DNA from: Microbacterium sp. T2.11-28
Lineage (GTDB): Bacteria > Actinomycetota > Actinomycetes > Actinomycetales > Microbacteriaceae
Assembly: GCF_950097975.1 (NCBI RefSeq)
Contig: NZ_CATNHF010000029.1
Coordinates: 124,001 to 188,000 of the forward strand
Direction of reading: 5' to 3'
DNA: 64,000 nucleotides
Under the pieces are notes generated by a model, which saw only the letters and a list, made by a program, of their open reading frames with translations, was not told the origin of the DNA and did not search any database. The position numbers and the translations under genes are program-made. This document shows, one piece after another, positions 9,773 to 21,794 of this stretch. Each line of letters starts with the position of its first letter. Positions within the stretch are counted from its first letter, which is position 1.

Positions 9773-11568
9773 GCACGCCGACCGACCCGCAGCTCCTGCA
9801 CGACGGCGATCTCGGAGAGGCCGAGGTCCTGCCTCCCCTCCCGGTCGACCTGACCGTCCTGAGCGTCACCTGGGAGCGCGTCTTCGTGACCCTCCACCTC
9901 CAGGCCTCGCCCGGACCGGGCTCCCTCCTTCCCGCCGACCTGTCCTTCTCGTTCGTCGACGGCAGACGAGAGTTCGAGGTGCCGGCCACGCGCCGCTCCG
10001 ACGGCGGCTTCGACATCCGCGTCAACATCACGACCTTCGAGGACCGCCGCGGCATCCCCAACGGCACGTGGCGGGTCCGCGCGCGGTCGGGCGAGCAGCT
10101 GTCGGCCCCGGCGGAGTTCGACGGCGAGCGACTGGGCGACCTCGACGACGCCTCGCGGGTGTTCCTCTACGACAGCAACCGGCAGGTGCTGACGGTGTCG
10201 TTCGGGATCGCCGAGAACGTCGACGACCTGGACCGACTCGACTTCCTCATGCGCACCTACCAGCTGGCGCGCGAGAAGCCGGCGCCGAAACGGCGGAAGC
10301 TGCGGTTCCGCCCGATCAAGCGTCTGCGCAAGGCCCTGTTCAGCGATACCCGCAAGCAGGCGTACGCCGGGATCATCTACCAGCTCGTGAACCGCTGGGT
10401 CGGTGTGAAGCCGGGGCGGATCCTGTTCGCGTCCGATCAGCGGCTGAAGCTCGACGGCAACCTGCTCCGCGTCCACGAGCGCCTCCTGGAGCGGGGCTAC
10501 GGCGACCGGCTCGAGATGAAGTTCTCCTTCCGCCTTCCCCGCACCGGCGGCTGGCGCACGACGATCCGGATCATCTATCTGCTCGCCACGAGCGAGGTCG
10601 TCCTCCTCGACGACTACTTCGGCATCCTGAAGAGCGTGAAGATGGACCCGCGCACGAAGGTCATCCAGCTCTGGCATGCCGGCAGCGGGTTCAAGTCGGT
10701 CGGCTACAGCCGCTTCGGCAACCCCGGCTCGCCGAAGCTCTGGCACCCGCACCGCCAGTACACGTACGCGATCACCGGGTCGGAGCACCTGCGCCACGTG
10801 TACGCCGAGGCGTTCGGGATCGAGGAGAGCGCCGTCATCCCCACGGGTCTGCCGCGGGTGGACTGGTTCCTCGACGAGAAGCGCACCGCCGAGTTCACGG
10901 CGCGCTTCTACGCCGAGCACCCCGAGCTCGCCGGCAAGCGCATCATCCTCTTCGCACCGACCTTCCGCGGTCGCTCGATCTACACCGCGTTCTACGACTA
11001 CGACCAGATCGACTTCGCGCGGCTCTACGAGGCGTGCGGTGAGGACACGGTGGTCCTGTTCCGCATGCACCACTTCGTCCATACGCCGATCGACATCCCC
11101 GAGCAGTATCGCGACCGGTTCTTCGACTTCACGACGTTCGCGGACGGACTGAACCTGCTGCACGTCACCGACGTGCTCATCACCGACTACTCGTCGATCA
11201 TCTACGAGTTCTCCCTGCTCGACCGGCCGATGCTCTTCTTCGCCCCGGATCGGGTCAACTACGCGGCGACGCGCGGATTCCACCGCGACTACGACGAGAC
11301 CGCTCCCGGGCGCGTGGCGACGACGTTCGACGAGGTCATCGACGCGATCACGACGGGGGAGTTCGAGCAGGAGAAGGTCGCGCGGTTCCGGGCCGAGAAC
11401 TTCGACCGGATCGACACCGGCGCGGCGGACCGCGTCATCGACTGGCTGATCCTGGCCACTCCCGCCGAGGACAGCGGCCGTCGCGTCGCCGCCGAAGCGC
11501 ACGGCGAGGTCAGGGACGAGGCGGAGGACTCCGCCGAGGCCGAGATCTCTGAGGAGGAGATTGCATGA
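9769..11568 (+). CDS. CDP-glycerol/CDP-ribitol phosphotransferase family protein (TagF/TarL-like)
   Basis: 599 residues. The catalytic half (from ~residue 210) has LWHAGSGFKSVG, the APTFRGRS segment and VLITDYSSIIYEF, signatures of teichoic acid primases and polymerases that transfer glycerol- or ribitol-phosphate from the CDP form. The N-terminal ~150 residues are an extra beta-rich region. An acidic Glu/Ala-rich tail ends the protein. GTG overlaps the upstream stop (GTGA) and its own stop overlaps the next start (ATGA), so it belongs to a tight operon with the cytidylyltransferase that could supply its CDP-alditol donor. Confidence 0.85.
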   Translation: MSTPTDPQLLHDGDLGEAEVLPPLPVDLTVLSVTWERVFVTLHLQASPGPGSLLPADLSFSFVDGRREFEVPATRRSDGGFDIRVNITTFEDRRGIPNGTWRVRARSGEQLSAPAEFDGERLGDLDDASRVFLYDSNRQVLTVSFGIAENVDDLDRLDFLMRTYQLAREKPAPKRRKLRFRPIKRLRKALFSDTRKQAYAGIIYQLVNRWVGVKPGRILFASDQRLKLDGNLLRVHERLLERGYGDRLEMKFSFRLPRTGGWRTTIRIIYLLATSEVVLLDDYFGILKSVKMDPRTKVIQLWHAGSGFKSVGYSRFGNPGSPKLWHPHRQYTYAITGSEHLRHVYAEAFGIEESAVIPTGLPRVDWFLDEKRTAEFTARFYAEHPELAGKRIILFAPTFRGRSIYTAFYDYDQIDFARLYEACGEDTVVLFRMHHFVHTPIDIPEQYRDRFFDFTTFADGLNLLHVTDVLITDYSSIIYEFSLLDRPMLFFAPDRVNYAATRGFHRDYDETAPGRVATTFDEVIDAITTGEFEQEKVARFRAENFDRIDTGAADRVIDWLILATPAEDSGRRVAAEAHGEVRDEAEDSAEAEISEEEIA

Positions 11569-12278
11569 ACATCGCCGTTATCTTCGCGGGCGGGATCGGG
11601 TCGCGGATGACCTCGGCCACGCTGCCGAAGCAGTTCCTGGAGATCCACGGGACGCCGCTGATCGTGCACACGATCCAGCACTTCCAGGACCACCCGGAGA
11701 TCGACCGCATCGCCGTGTCGATCCTGCCCGAGTGGCGCGAGAGGTTCGCCCGGCTCGTGGCCCGGTACGAGCTCACGAAGGTCAACCTGATCGTCGATGG
11801 GGGAGCGACCGGCCAGGAGTCGCGGCACAAGGCGCTGCGCGCCGTCGCGAACGACGCTCCCGGCGACGCGGTCGTCCTGCTCCACGACGGCGTGCGCCCC
11901 CTGATCAATGCCGACGTCATCTCCGAGAACATCGCCACGGTGCGCGCGAAGGGTCCGGCGATCACCAGCACCAAGTTCAACGAGACGATCATCTCCTCCG
12001 CTGACGGCGTGGTCGACGAGGTCATCCCGCGCGATCTGCTGTTCGTCGCGCAGGCGCCCCAGAGCGCGCGCCTCGACGTCGCGCTCGACGTGTACGACCG
12101 GGCGGTCGCCGACGGCGAGAACGACTCGATCGACACCTGCAGCCTGCTGCGCCGCTACGGGCACACGCTCTACCGCGTCGACGGTCCCCGTTCGAACATC
12201 AAGATCACCACGGCGGAGGACTACTACATCTGCCGCGCGTTCTTCGACGTGCTCGAGCGCAACCAGATCGGCGGCTGA
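11565..12278 (+). CDS. IspD/TarI-family alditol-phosphate cytidylyltransferase
   Basis: 237 residues. N-terminal FAGGIGSRM followed by LPKQFLEIHGTPLIVHTI is the nucleotide-binding signature of the IspD/TarI family, and LLHDGVRPLI matches the TarI-like HDAVRP motif. Position in an operon with a TagF-like polymerase favours CTP:ribitol- (or related alditol-) 5-phosphate cytidylyltransferase rather than the isoprenoid enzyme IspD. A ribosome binding site (GAGGAG) precedes the ATG. It is convergent with a second cytidylyltransferase 6 nt away. Confidence 0.8.
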   Translation: MNIAVIFAGGIGSRMTSATLPKQFLEIHGTPLIVHTIQHFQDHPEIDRIAVSILPEWRERFARLVARYELTKVNLIVDGGATGQESRHKALRAVANDAPGDAVVLLHDGVRPLINADVISENIATVRAKGPAITSTKFNETIISSADGVVDEVIPRDLLFVAQAPQSARLDVALDVYDRAVADGENDSIDTCSLLRRYGHTLYRVDGPRSNIKITTAEDYYICRAFFDVLERNQIGG

Positions 12279-12284
12279 GCGGGC

Positions 12285-13685
12285 TCAGGCCCGGTTCCCG
12301 GCACCGCGCATCGCGGCGACCTGCACGGTCACGATCTGGCCGGTCAGCTCCGACGCCGCGACATTGAGGGTGACGCGCGCGACGTCGGCGGGGTCGAGGA
12401 GCGAGTCCAGCGGCTCCTCGCCGAAGGCCTGGGTGCGCATGGGGGTGTTCGTGCGCTGCGGGTTGATGCAGTTGATCCGCACCCGCGACGGCTCCCACTC
12501 CTCGGCGAGGGCCTGCGTGAGGTTCACGATGCCGGCCTTCGTCGCCGAGTAGGCGCTGTAGCCGGCGCGCCCGCGCGTGTAGGAGCTCGAGGTGAACAGC
12601 AGAACCTGCCCGGCCGTCTCGGCGAGGTAGGGGTGGGCCTCGCGCGCGACGAGCGCCGGCGCGATGAGGTTCACCTCGATCGTGTCCTTCAGGTCCCGCT
12701 TGGGGCTCTCGACCAACGGGGCGATCCGCAGCACCCCGGCGGTGACGATGACGACGTCGATCCGCCCGACGTTCTCGTGCACGTCCGCCAGCGCGCGGCG
12801 GACCGCCTTGGCGGATTTGATGTCCGTGCCGGTCGTGGACCGGCTGAACTCCGAGACGATCGCCCCGGCCTGGCGCGCCTGGTCGACGATGCTCTCGCCG
12901 ATGCCGTAGCTGCCGCCGAAGACGACGACGCTCTTGCCGGACAGGTCGGGGACGGCTGTGGTGCTCTCCAGCGACAGGCTCGCCGACTGCAGCTGGAACA
13001 GCTTGTCGGCGATGTGCACGTCGATCGGCTCGGTCACCTTCATGTTCTCGGCCGTGCCGTCGACGACGTAGATCGGGACCTCGGGGAGGTAGGTGAAGAC
13101 GACGCCGCAGTCGTCGGTGGCCTTGAAGCCCGGATCGTCCGCCGCGATCTCGTAGGCGCGGCGGATGGTCGCCAGCCGGAAGGCCTGCGGCGTCTGACCG
13201 CGGCGCAGCATCGAGCGGTCGGGGATCCCCGTGATGAGCCGGTTCCCGTCGACCTGGATGATCGTGTCGGCCGAGGGGATCGCCGTGTCCACCGCGTCGT
13301 ACTCGTCGAGCGCGCGCACGCAGTCCTCGATGATCCGGTCGTCGATGAACGGACGCACCGCATCGTGGAAGAGGACCTTCGTCTCGTCTCCGTCGATCGC
13401 CGCGATGGCCAGCTGCGTGGTGTCGTTGCGGGTCTCGCCGCCGGGGAGGATGCGGGTGAGCTTGGCGAAGCGGTCGTTGTCGAGCAGGTGGTCGAGCTCT
13501 CCGATCGCCGCGGCGTTCATCATGATGATGATCTCGTCGATGTGAGGGCTCGCGTCGAGGGCCTCGAGCGTGTGCTCCACGATCGCCTTGCCGGCGATCT
13601 TGATGAGCTGCTTCGGGATGCCCAGGCCGACGCGGACGCCGATGCCTCCGGCCAGCACGACGGCGACGGTGCGGGGAGTGCTCAC
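12285..13685 (-). CDS. Bifunctional ribitol-5-phosphate cytidylyltransferase / SDR reductase
   Basis: 466 residues, two domains. Residues 1-~235 are an IspD/TarI-like cytidylyltransferase (VVLAGGIGVRVG, PKQLIKIAGK, FHDAVRPFI). Residues ~250-460 are a short-chain reductase with VVFGGSYGIGESI, TAGVLRIAPL and YSAYSATKAG (Tyr-xxx-Lys). This architecture is that of the Haemophilus Bcs1/Acs1 enzymes, which reduce ribulose-5-phosphate and activate the product to CDP-ribitol. The GTG start is supported by a -10 hexamer 6 nt upstream. It probably supplies CDP-ribitol to the TagF-like polymerases. Confidence 0.85.
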   Translation of the reverse strand: MSTPRTVAVVLAGGIGVRVGLGIPKQLIKIAGKAIVEHTLEALDASPHIDEIIIMMNAAAIGELDHLLDNDRFAKLTRILPGGETRNDTTQLAIAAIDGDETKVLFHDAVRPFIDDRIIEDCVRALDEYDAVDTAIPSADTIIQVDGNRLITGIPDRSMLRRGQTPQAFRLATIRRAYEIAADDPGFKATDDCGVVFTYLPEVPIYVVDGTAENMKVTEPIDVHIADKLFQLQSASLSLESTTAVPDLSGKSVVVFGGSYGIGESIVDQARQAGAIVSEFSRSTTGTDIKSAKAVRRALADVHENVGRIDVVIVTAGVLRIAPLVESPKRDLKDTIEVNLIAPALVAREAHPYLAETAGQVLLFTSSSYTRGRAGYSAYSATKAGIVNLTQALAEEWEPSRVRINCINPQRTNTPMRTQAFGEEPLDSLLDPADVARVTLNVAASELTGQIVTVQVAAMRGAGNRA

Positions 13686-13691
13686 GACCCA

Positions 13692-13697
13692 ATCCTA
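13692..13697 (-). promoter_or_regulatory. -10 hexamer for a leaderless transcript
   Basis: On the minus strand TAGGAT ends 6 nt before the GTG at 13685; no ribosome binding site is present. Confidence 0.6.
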
Positions 13698-13715
13698 CGG
13701 TGCGCCCCGCTCGGG

Positions 13716-14762
13716 CTAGAGCTCCGGAGGTTCGTACGCGGACAGCGTGCCGTCCTCGATCGCCTGCCGGACGACCTCCATCTCGTCCGGGTCGGGCAGC
13801 ACCACGGACTGCCCGCCGCGCCAGCCGGTGCCCAGCGTCGGCGAGGTGAAGAAGTGGACATCGCCCGAGCGGATGTCCCGCGCGCCCCAGATGGTGGACA
13901 GCAGGTACCAGGGATCGACACCGGCATCGACGGTCAGGTGCGGCGAGACCGCCGACACGAGCTCGCTCACCCGGAAGGGGTTCACGAGCGTGTCCGGGCT
14001 CAGGATGCCCGACAGCATCCCCTTCAGGAAGCGCTGCTGGTTGGCTGCCCGGCGGTAGTCGCCGGTCGCGAACGCCTTGCGCTCGCGCACGAAGGCGAGG
14101 GCGTCGCCGCCGGCGAGCGTGATCTCCCCTTCGTCGAAGTGCTCGCCCGAGACGGCGGTGAAGGCGGACGGGTTCTGCACCGTGACGCCGCCCAGGGCGT
14201 CCGAGATCGCCGAGAAGCTCTCGAAGTCGACGATGGCGACATGATCGATCCGCGTGTCGATGAACTGCTCCACCGTCTGCACGACCAGGGGCACGCCGCC
14301 GAGAGCCATCGCCGCGTTGATCTTCCCCTCGCCGTGGCCGGGGATGTCCACCCAGTTGTCGCGCATGATCGACATGACCGTGACGGTCGCCTGATCGGCG
14401 GGGATGTGGACGACCATGATCGTGTCGGACCGCCCCGTGAGGTCGTCGCCCTCGTCGGTGCCGCGCGAGTCCGATCCCAGCAGCAGCACCGTCTGCGCGC
14501 CCTCGACGGCGGCGGGCCGATCGCCGTCGGGGAAGGCGTCCTCCAGCCTGTCGGCCTGGTCGAAGGACGACCACAGGTTCCAGGCGAAGACGCCCACCAC
14601 GAGGAGGGCGACGACGAAGACCGTGAGGACCGTGAAGAAGGCGATCTTGACCCGGTCGCGCGTGCGGCGCGGCTGCGTCGGGGCGGCTGCGGGGCCGCTG
14701 TCGGCGACGGGGAGGACGGCGGTGGGCATGCCGTTCTTCGGGATCCGGGGGTCGTCGGTCAT
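13716..14762 (-). CDS. LytR-CpsA-Psr (LCP) family wall polymer ligase
   Basis: 348 residues. After ~40 polar residues there is one membrane segment (about IAFFTVLTVFVVALLVVGVF) and then an extracellular LCP domain: LLLGSDSRG, TGRSDTIMVVHI, MSIMRDNWVDIPGHG, KINAAMALGG and FVRERKAF with the conserved arginines. LCP enzymes move undecaprenyl-linked teichoic acids or polysaccharides onto peptidoglycan outside the membrane, which fits the surrounding polymer genes. The ATG at 14762 is chosen because CAGGAT, a -10-like hexamer, lies 6 nt upstream; a Met 19 codons earlier is less likely. Confidence 0.9.
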   Translation of the reverse strand: MTDDPRIPKNGMPTAVLPVADSGPAAAPTQPRRTRDRVKIAFFTVLTVFVVALLVVGVFAWNLWSSFDQADRLEDAFPDGDRPAAVEGAQTVLLLGSDSRGTDEGDDLTGRSDTIMVVHIPADQATVTVMSIMRDNWVDIPGHGEGKINAAMALGGVPLVVQTVEQFIDTRIDHVAIVDFESFSAISDALGGVTVQNPSAFTAVSGEHFDEGEITLAGGDALAFVRERKAFATGDYRRAANQQRFLKGMLSGILSPDTLVNPFRVSELVSAVSPHLTVDAGVDPWYLLSTIWGARDIRSGDVHFFTSPTLGTGWRGGQSVVLPDPDEMEVVRQAIEDGTLSAYEPPEL

Positions 14763-14768
14763 CCCGCC

Positions 14769-14774
14769 ATCCTG
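14769..14774 (-). promoter_or_regulatory. -10-like hexamer of the LCP gene
   Basis: CAGGAT on the minus strand, 6 nt from the ATG at 14762; supports a leaderless mRNA and the shorter protein. Confidence 0.45.
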
Positions 14775-14875
14775 GCAGGCGGGCCTGAGTCCCTCCCCGG
14801 AGCCGTGCCGGGTGAACACCTCGACAACGCGCGGTGAACGCGGCCGCCGACGGCGGGTCGGGCCCGCACCGCTTC

Positions 14876-18170
<3,295 letters not shown>

Positions 18171-18171
18171 G

Positions 18172-19257
18172 TCAGCGCAGCGCGGCGGTGAACGCGTCGG
18201 CCTGGGACTGCAGCTGATCCCACAGCTCCTCGCGGCGTGCGGCGATCCCCGACGCCAGTTCGTCCTCCCGTGCGATGAAGCGGGTGAGCGTGGCGATCAT
18301 GCGGTCGGCCATCTGGTCGAGCTGGGCCCGCGTCATCGTCGTCGTGCGCGGCACGGCGCAGAGGAACTCGTCATCCCCGAAGTAGTCCCGCGGCATGCCG
18401 CGGCGCGCCCCCATGCCGATGAACGCGGACGGCTTGTCGTAGGCGAGGAACGGCAGCCACCCGTGCAGGCGCTTGCCGAAGGCGAAGCGGCTGTCGGCGT
18501 AGCGCTGGGCGAAGGACGGGTGACGCAGGAGCGCCGCGTTGAACGCCTCGTGGAAGTCCCGGCCGTCGAGCTCCGCGCGCAGCAGATCTCCGAACAGTGG
18601 CTCGTCGAGGTCGATCAGCGGGAAGAGGTCGAGCATCAGGCGGTTGGCGTCACCCGAGGCGTTCACCATCGACCGCACCTCGAGGCCGTGAGAGGCGGCG
18701 AAGTCCCGGAACCGGCGGAGCGGATGATCGGCGATGTTCTCGGCGGTGAACAGGAAGCTGTCGAAGTTCACGACGACGACGTCGCGCGTGGTGCGATCGG
18801 CCGGCAGCAGCCGATCGGTGAACAGCGACGTGCAGGGCGCCCACTCCGGGCTCGTCACCGGTCCCGCCGCGCGGACGAAGTCCGCCTCCCGCGTGGCGCG
18901 GACCACGATGCGCGGCGCCCGCGAGGTCACGCGCCGGACGGCGGCGAGCTCGTCGGGCGTCGGCTCCTGGAGGATGCCGGTCGACCACAGGTAGTACTTC
19001 GACTCCTCGAACCGGTCCCACTGCTTGGCGAGCTTGGCGTGGAGGTGCCGCGACGAGTTGGTCTGCACGAAGAGCCCGCCGGGCCCGATCACGACGTTCT
19101 CCGGCGCCGCGTCCGAGGACGAGAGGTAGGCCGGCGCGCTCACGTGGCGGAAGTCGAGGTCGATCCGCCCGTCGAAGAGCCTCTCGGTGACCTGATGCAG
19201 GAGCGCGTCTCCCGCATTGCCGCGGACCCCGCACGTGATCCAGAGCGCCTTCTTCAC
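18172..19257 (-). CDS. Polysaccharide pyruvyl transferase-like protein
   Basis: 361 residues. N-terminal TCGVRGNAGDALLHQVTERL is the glycine-rich entry motif of the pyruvyl transferase family (G-N-x-GD), VIGPGGLFVQT follows, and GKRLHGWLPFLAYDKPSAF matches the R-L-H region. No signal or membrane segment is seen. The substrate is unknown. The GTG start overlaps the stop of the GT29/GT4 gene upstream (GTGA) and has a GGAGG site 7 nt away, so the two are co-translated. It is less close to CsaB than the domain at 5427, hence the moderate confidence in function. Confidence 0.7.
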   Translation of the reverse strand: MKKALWITCGVRGNAGDALLHQVTERLFDGRIDLDFRHVSAPAYLSSSDAAPENVVIGPGGLFVQTNSSRHLHAKLAKQWDRFEESKYYLWSTGILQEPTPDELAAVRRVTSRAPRIVVRATREADFVRAAGPVTSPEWAPCTSLFTDRLLPADRTTRDVVVVNFDSFLFTAENIADHPLRRFRDFAASHGLEVRSMVNASGDANRLMLDLFPLIDLDEPLFGDLLRAELDGRDFHEAFNAALLRHPSFAQRYADSRFAFGKRLHGWLPFLAYDKPSAFIGMGARRGMPRDYFGDDEFLCAVPRTTTMTRAQLDQMADRMIATLTRFIAREDELASGIAARREELWDQLQSQADAFTAALR

Positions 19258-21647
19258 GAGACGTCCTCCTTCGCCGTCGCCCGCGCTTCTCGGCGCGGCG
19301 CCGCGAGGTCCAGCGCTCTGCGCTGCTCGTCGATCATCCGCCGGTAGCGCTCGGTGAAGCGGGCGAGGGAGAAGTGCTCCTCGTACACCGCCCGATTGCG
19401 CTCACCCCACATCACGCGGTCGCGGGTCTCGAGCACCCGGCAGGCGTCGAGGATCGTGCCCTCGTCGACGAAGAGCACATTGCTGGCGAGGTCGACCTCG
19501 AGGTTCCCCCCGACCGGTGAGAGGATCAGCGCCTTCCCCGCCCGCATCGCCTCGAGGGTGGCGAGGTCGAAGATCGCGTTGCGGTGCATCATGACGTAGT
19601 AGTCGGCGAGGTCCATGAGGGCGAGCAGGCGGTCGTGGGTGGTGCGCGTGCCGATGAGGCGCGCCGTGAACGGCCACGACTCCCGCTGCCGCTCGAGGTC
19701 CTCGAAGCGCGACCGGTCCGACGAGGCGCCGATGGCGATCCACACCACCGTGCGTCCCGACAGGCGGGCGTGACGGCTCAGCAGCGCCGGGATGCGATCG
19801 AGGCCCTTGTCCTCGTTGAAGTCGCCGACGCTGAGGAAGACGTCGGTGTGCTCGTCGCGCGGCGGGAGGTCCAGCTCGCGGATGAGCTCCTCCCGCAGCG
19901 CCGCCCGGGCGCCGGCGTCGTCGTCGTGGTCGACCGCGGACACCGTGTTGTAGAGGGCCCAGTCGGCGAAGTTGCCGCCGTCCACCCCGCTCTCCGATGT
20001 CGCGAGGTAGGTGTCCCGCGCGCCCAGGCTGGGGAAGAACACGGTCTGCGCGTTATCGCAGATGAGCTTCTCGAGCGCGCCCGCCACGCTGATCTCGTGC
20101 GCGCTCGGCGTCCGTCCGATAGAGCGCATCTCCTGCAGGGTGCTGCCCTGCTGGTGGTAGACGAGCACGTAGGGGATGCCGAGCCGGTACGCGCCGTAGG
20201 CGGTGCCGAGCTCGTGGCACACCATGAGCACGTCGCCGCGCTCGCGGGCCGCCAGGACATCCGGATGCGTGCGGATGTACTCGCTCGCCTCCACGATCTG
20301 CGCGATCTTGGTGCTGAGGCCGCGGGTGGTGGGGGCGAGGCGCTCGCGGATCTGCGACGCCTCGGGCCCCTGGAAGAGGTAGGCGAGATCCGCGCCGGCG
20401 TCGTGGTCTCCCAGCGCGAGTCGCTGTGTCGCCAGCACCCCGCCGGGGCCGCCGGTCTTGCCCGTCGCCGGGTCGTACTCCCGGTACGCGCATCCGAAGA
20501 TCGTCAGCGCCTCCGACCGCGGCATCGCGGGGGAGGGATAGTGCTCGCGCCTCTCGACGATGTGGTCGACCAGCAGGGAGCGCAGGAACGCGCCCTCGTG
20601 CTCGACGTCGTGACGCGACCCCATGTCGCCCAGCGCGTCGAAGTAGTGCCCCGTGTCGCCGCCGGTGATCGAGGAGAAACCGTAGACGTCCACGCCCGCG
20701 AGCGACCCCCGGCTCTGGAACAGCATCCACAGGATCTGCGCCCCGGAGGTCGGCAGCAGCAGTCCGGAGCGTCGACGCAGCGCGGCCTTGGTCTCGGTGT
20801 CGATGTGGGTCACCCGGTCAGGGGAGAACAGGACGTCGCGGTAGAGGATGTCGGCGTGTGCGGGGACCTCGAGGAGGTTCCGGAAGAAGTCCATCTCCCA
20901 CACCACCAGGGCTCCGGTGTCCACGGCGACCCGGTCGCGGACGTCGCGATGGGCTCCGCGCACCCAGATGTCCGTGCGGATCCCGTAGTCGGCTTCGTAG
21001 CCGGTGGGGTGGTTGTTGAAGCGGATCACGACGTCGTGCGCGTCGATCTCAGCGCCCTTGCCCGATCCCAGGTTCCCGGGGCCGTTCCCGACGACGGCCA
21101 CGGTCCGCCCGGCCACAAGCTGGGCGAACAGCCGGCGCTCGCTGTTGCGCTGGAGGACCTCGGCCACCTGCGCGGCCCGGGCGACCTCGTCGCCGCCGAG
21201 GCGCAGCTCGCCGGCGAACTGCGCGACGGGGAGGCAGCGGGTCAGCACCTCGACGGGCAGGCCGCGCGAGAGGTAGGTGCGCAGGAGCTGCTCGGCGGCG
21301 GCGCGATCGCCGGCCTCGATCAGCACGCCGGCGTAGACCGCCCACATGGCGGGGGAGAGCACCCGCCAGGCGACGGTGTTCTGGGCCATCGCGCGGGCGC
21401 GGTCCACGAGATACGGGGTCGCGCCCTGATCGCGCCACTCCACGCGGGAGAGCGCGAAGTCGTCGGTCGCGCGCCGCTCCTCGCCGCCGGCGCCCAGCGG
21501 CGACCGGCGCCCCGCACCCATCGCCGCGGTCGTCGCCGAGAGGCGGGAGCGCAGCCGTGTGAACCGTCCGCGCCAGCGCGATCGGAGGCCGCGGGTGCGT
21601 CGCGCGAGTGCGCGCAGGAGAGGGATCTTCCGTGCGAGTTTCTTCAT
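19254..21647 (-). CDS. Two-domain glycosyltransferase: GT29-like (sialyltransferase fold) plus GT4-like domain
   Basis: 797 residues. Residues ~182-232 resemble the sialylmotif L of family GT29: VAVVGNGPGNLGSGKG, then IDAHDVVIRFNNHPTG and YGIRTDIWV. Residues ~297-351 resemble motifs S/III/VS: LLLPTSGAQILWMLF, VDVYGFSS, GHYFD and RHDVEHEG. The C-terminal ~400 residues look like a GT4/GT-B retaining transferase (FLSVGDFNEDKGLDRI, LIGTRTTHDRLLALMDLADYY, FDLATLEAMRAGKALI). GT29 enzymes use CMP-sugars such as CMP-sialic acid or CMP-Kdo; no CMP-sugar synthesis genes are visible here. First gene of a three-gene operon (19254-19257 and 18171 junctions). Confidence 0.75.
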   Translation of the reverse strand: MKKLARKIPLLRALARRTRGLRSRWRGRFTRLRSRLSATTAAMGAGRRSPLGAGGEERRATDDFALSRVEWRDQGATPYLVDRARAMAQNTVAWRVLSPAMWAVYAGVLIEAGDRAAAEQLLRTYLSRGLPVEVLTRCLPVAQFAGELRLGGDEVARAAQVAEVLQRNSERRLFAQLVAGRTVAVVGNGPGNLGSGKGAEIDAHDVVIRFNNHPTGYEADYGIRTDIWVRGAHRDVRDRVAVDTGALVVWEMDFFRNLLEVPAHADILYRDVLFSPDRVTHIDTETKAALRRRSGLLLPTSGAQILWMLFQSRGSLAGVDVYGFSSITGGDTGHYFDALGDMGSRHDVEHEGAFLRSLLVDHIVERREHYPSPAMPRSEALTIFGCAYREYDPATGKTGGPGGVLATQRLALGDHDAGADLAYLFQGPEASQIRERLAPTTRGLSTKIAQIVEASEYIRTHPDVLAARERGDVLMVCHELGTAYGAYRLGIPYVLVYHQQGSTLQEMRSIGRTPSAHEISVAGALEKLICDNAQTVFFPSLGARDTYLATSESGVDGGNFADWALYNTVSAVDHDDDAGARAALREELIRELDLPPRDEHTDVFLSVGDFNEDKGLDRIPALLSRHARLSGRTVVWIAIGASSDRSRFEDLERQRESWPFTARLIGTRTTHDRLLALMDLADYYVMMHRNAIFDLATLEAMRAGKALILSPVGGNLEVDLASNVLFVDEGTILDACRVLETRDRVMWGERNRAVYEEHFSLARFTERYRRMIDEQRRALDLAAPRREARATAKEDVS

Positions 21648-21702
21648 GGGGCCCGTCTCGGTCGGGCGCCGCCGGGGGTTCGTGGCGGCGCAGGATCGAG
21701 GG

Positions 21703-21708
21703 ATCCTA
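21703..21708 (-). promoter_or_regulatory. -10 hexamer upstream of the GT29/GT4 operon
   Basis: TAGGAT on the minus strand in the 147-bp gap between the genes at 21647 and 21795. A leader of about 50 nt would result. Confidence 0.4.
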
Positions 21709-21794
21709 GCGGACGCACATGGCGTGCCGGAGACACGGCGGTGTCCCCGCGGTGGCCGGGGGCGGGGCGGCGCCGGCGGGGTGCGCGCGTGCGG

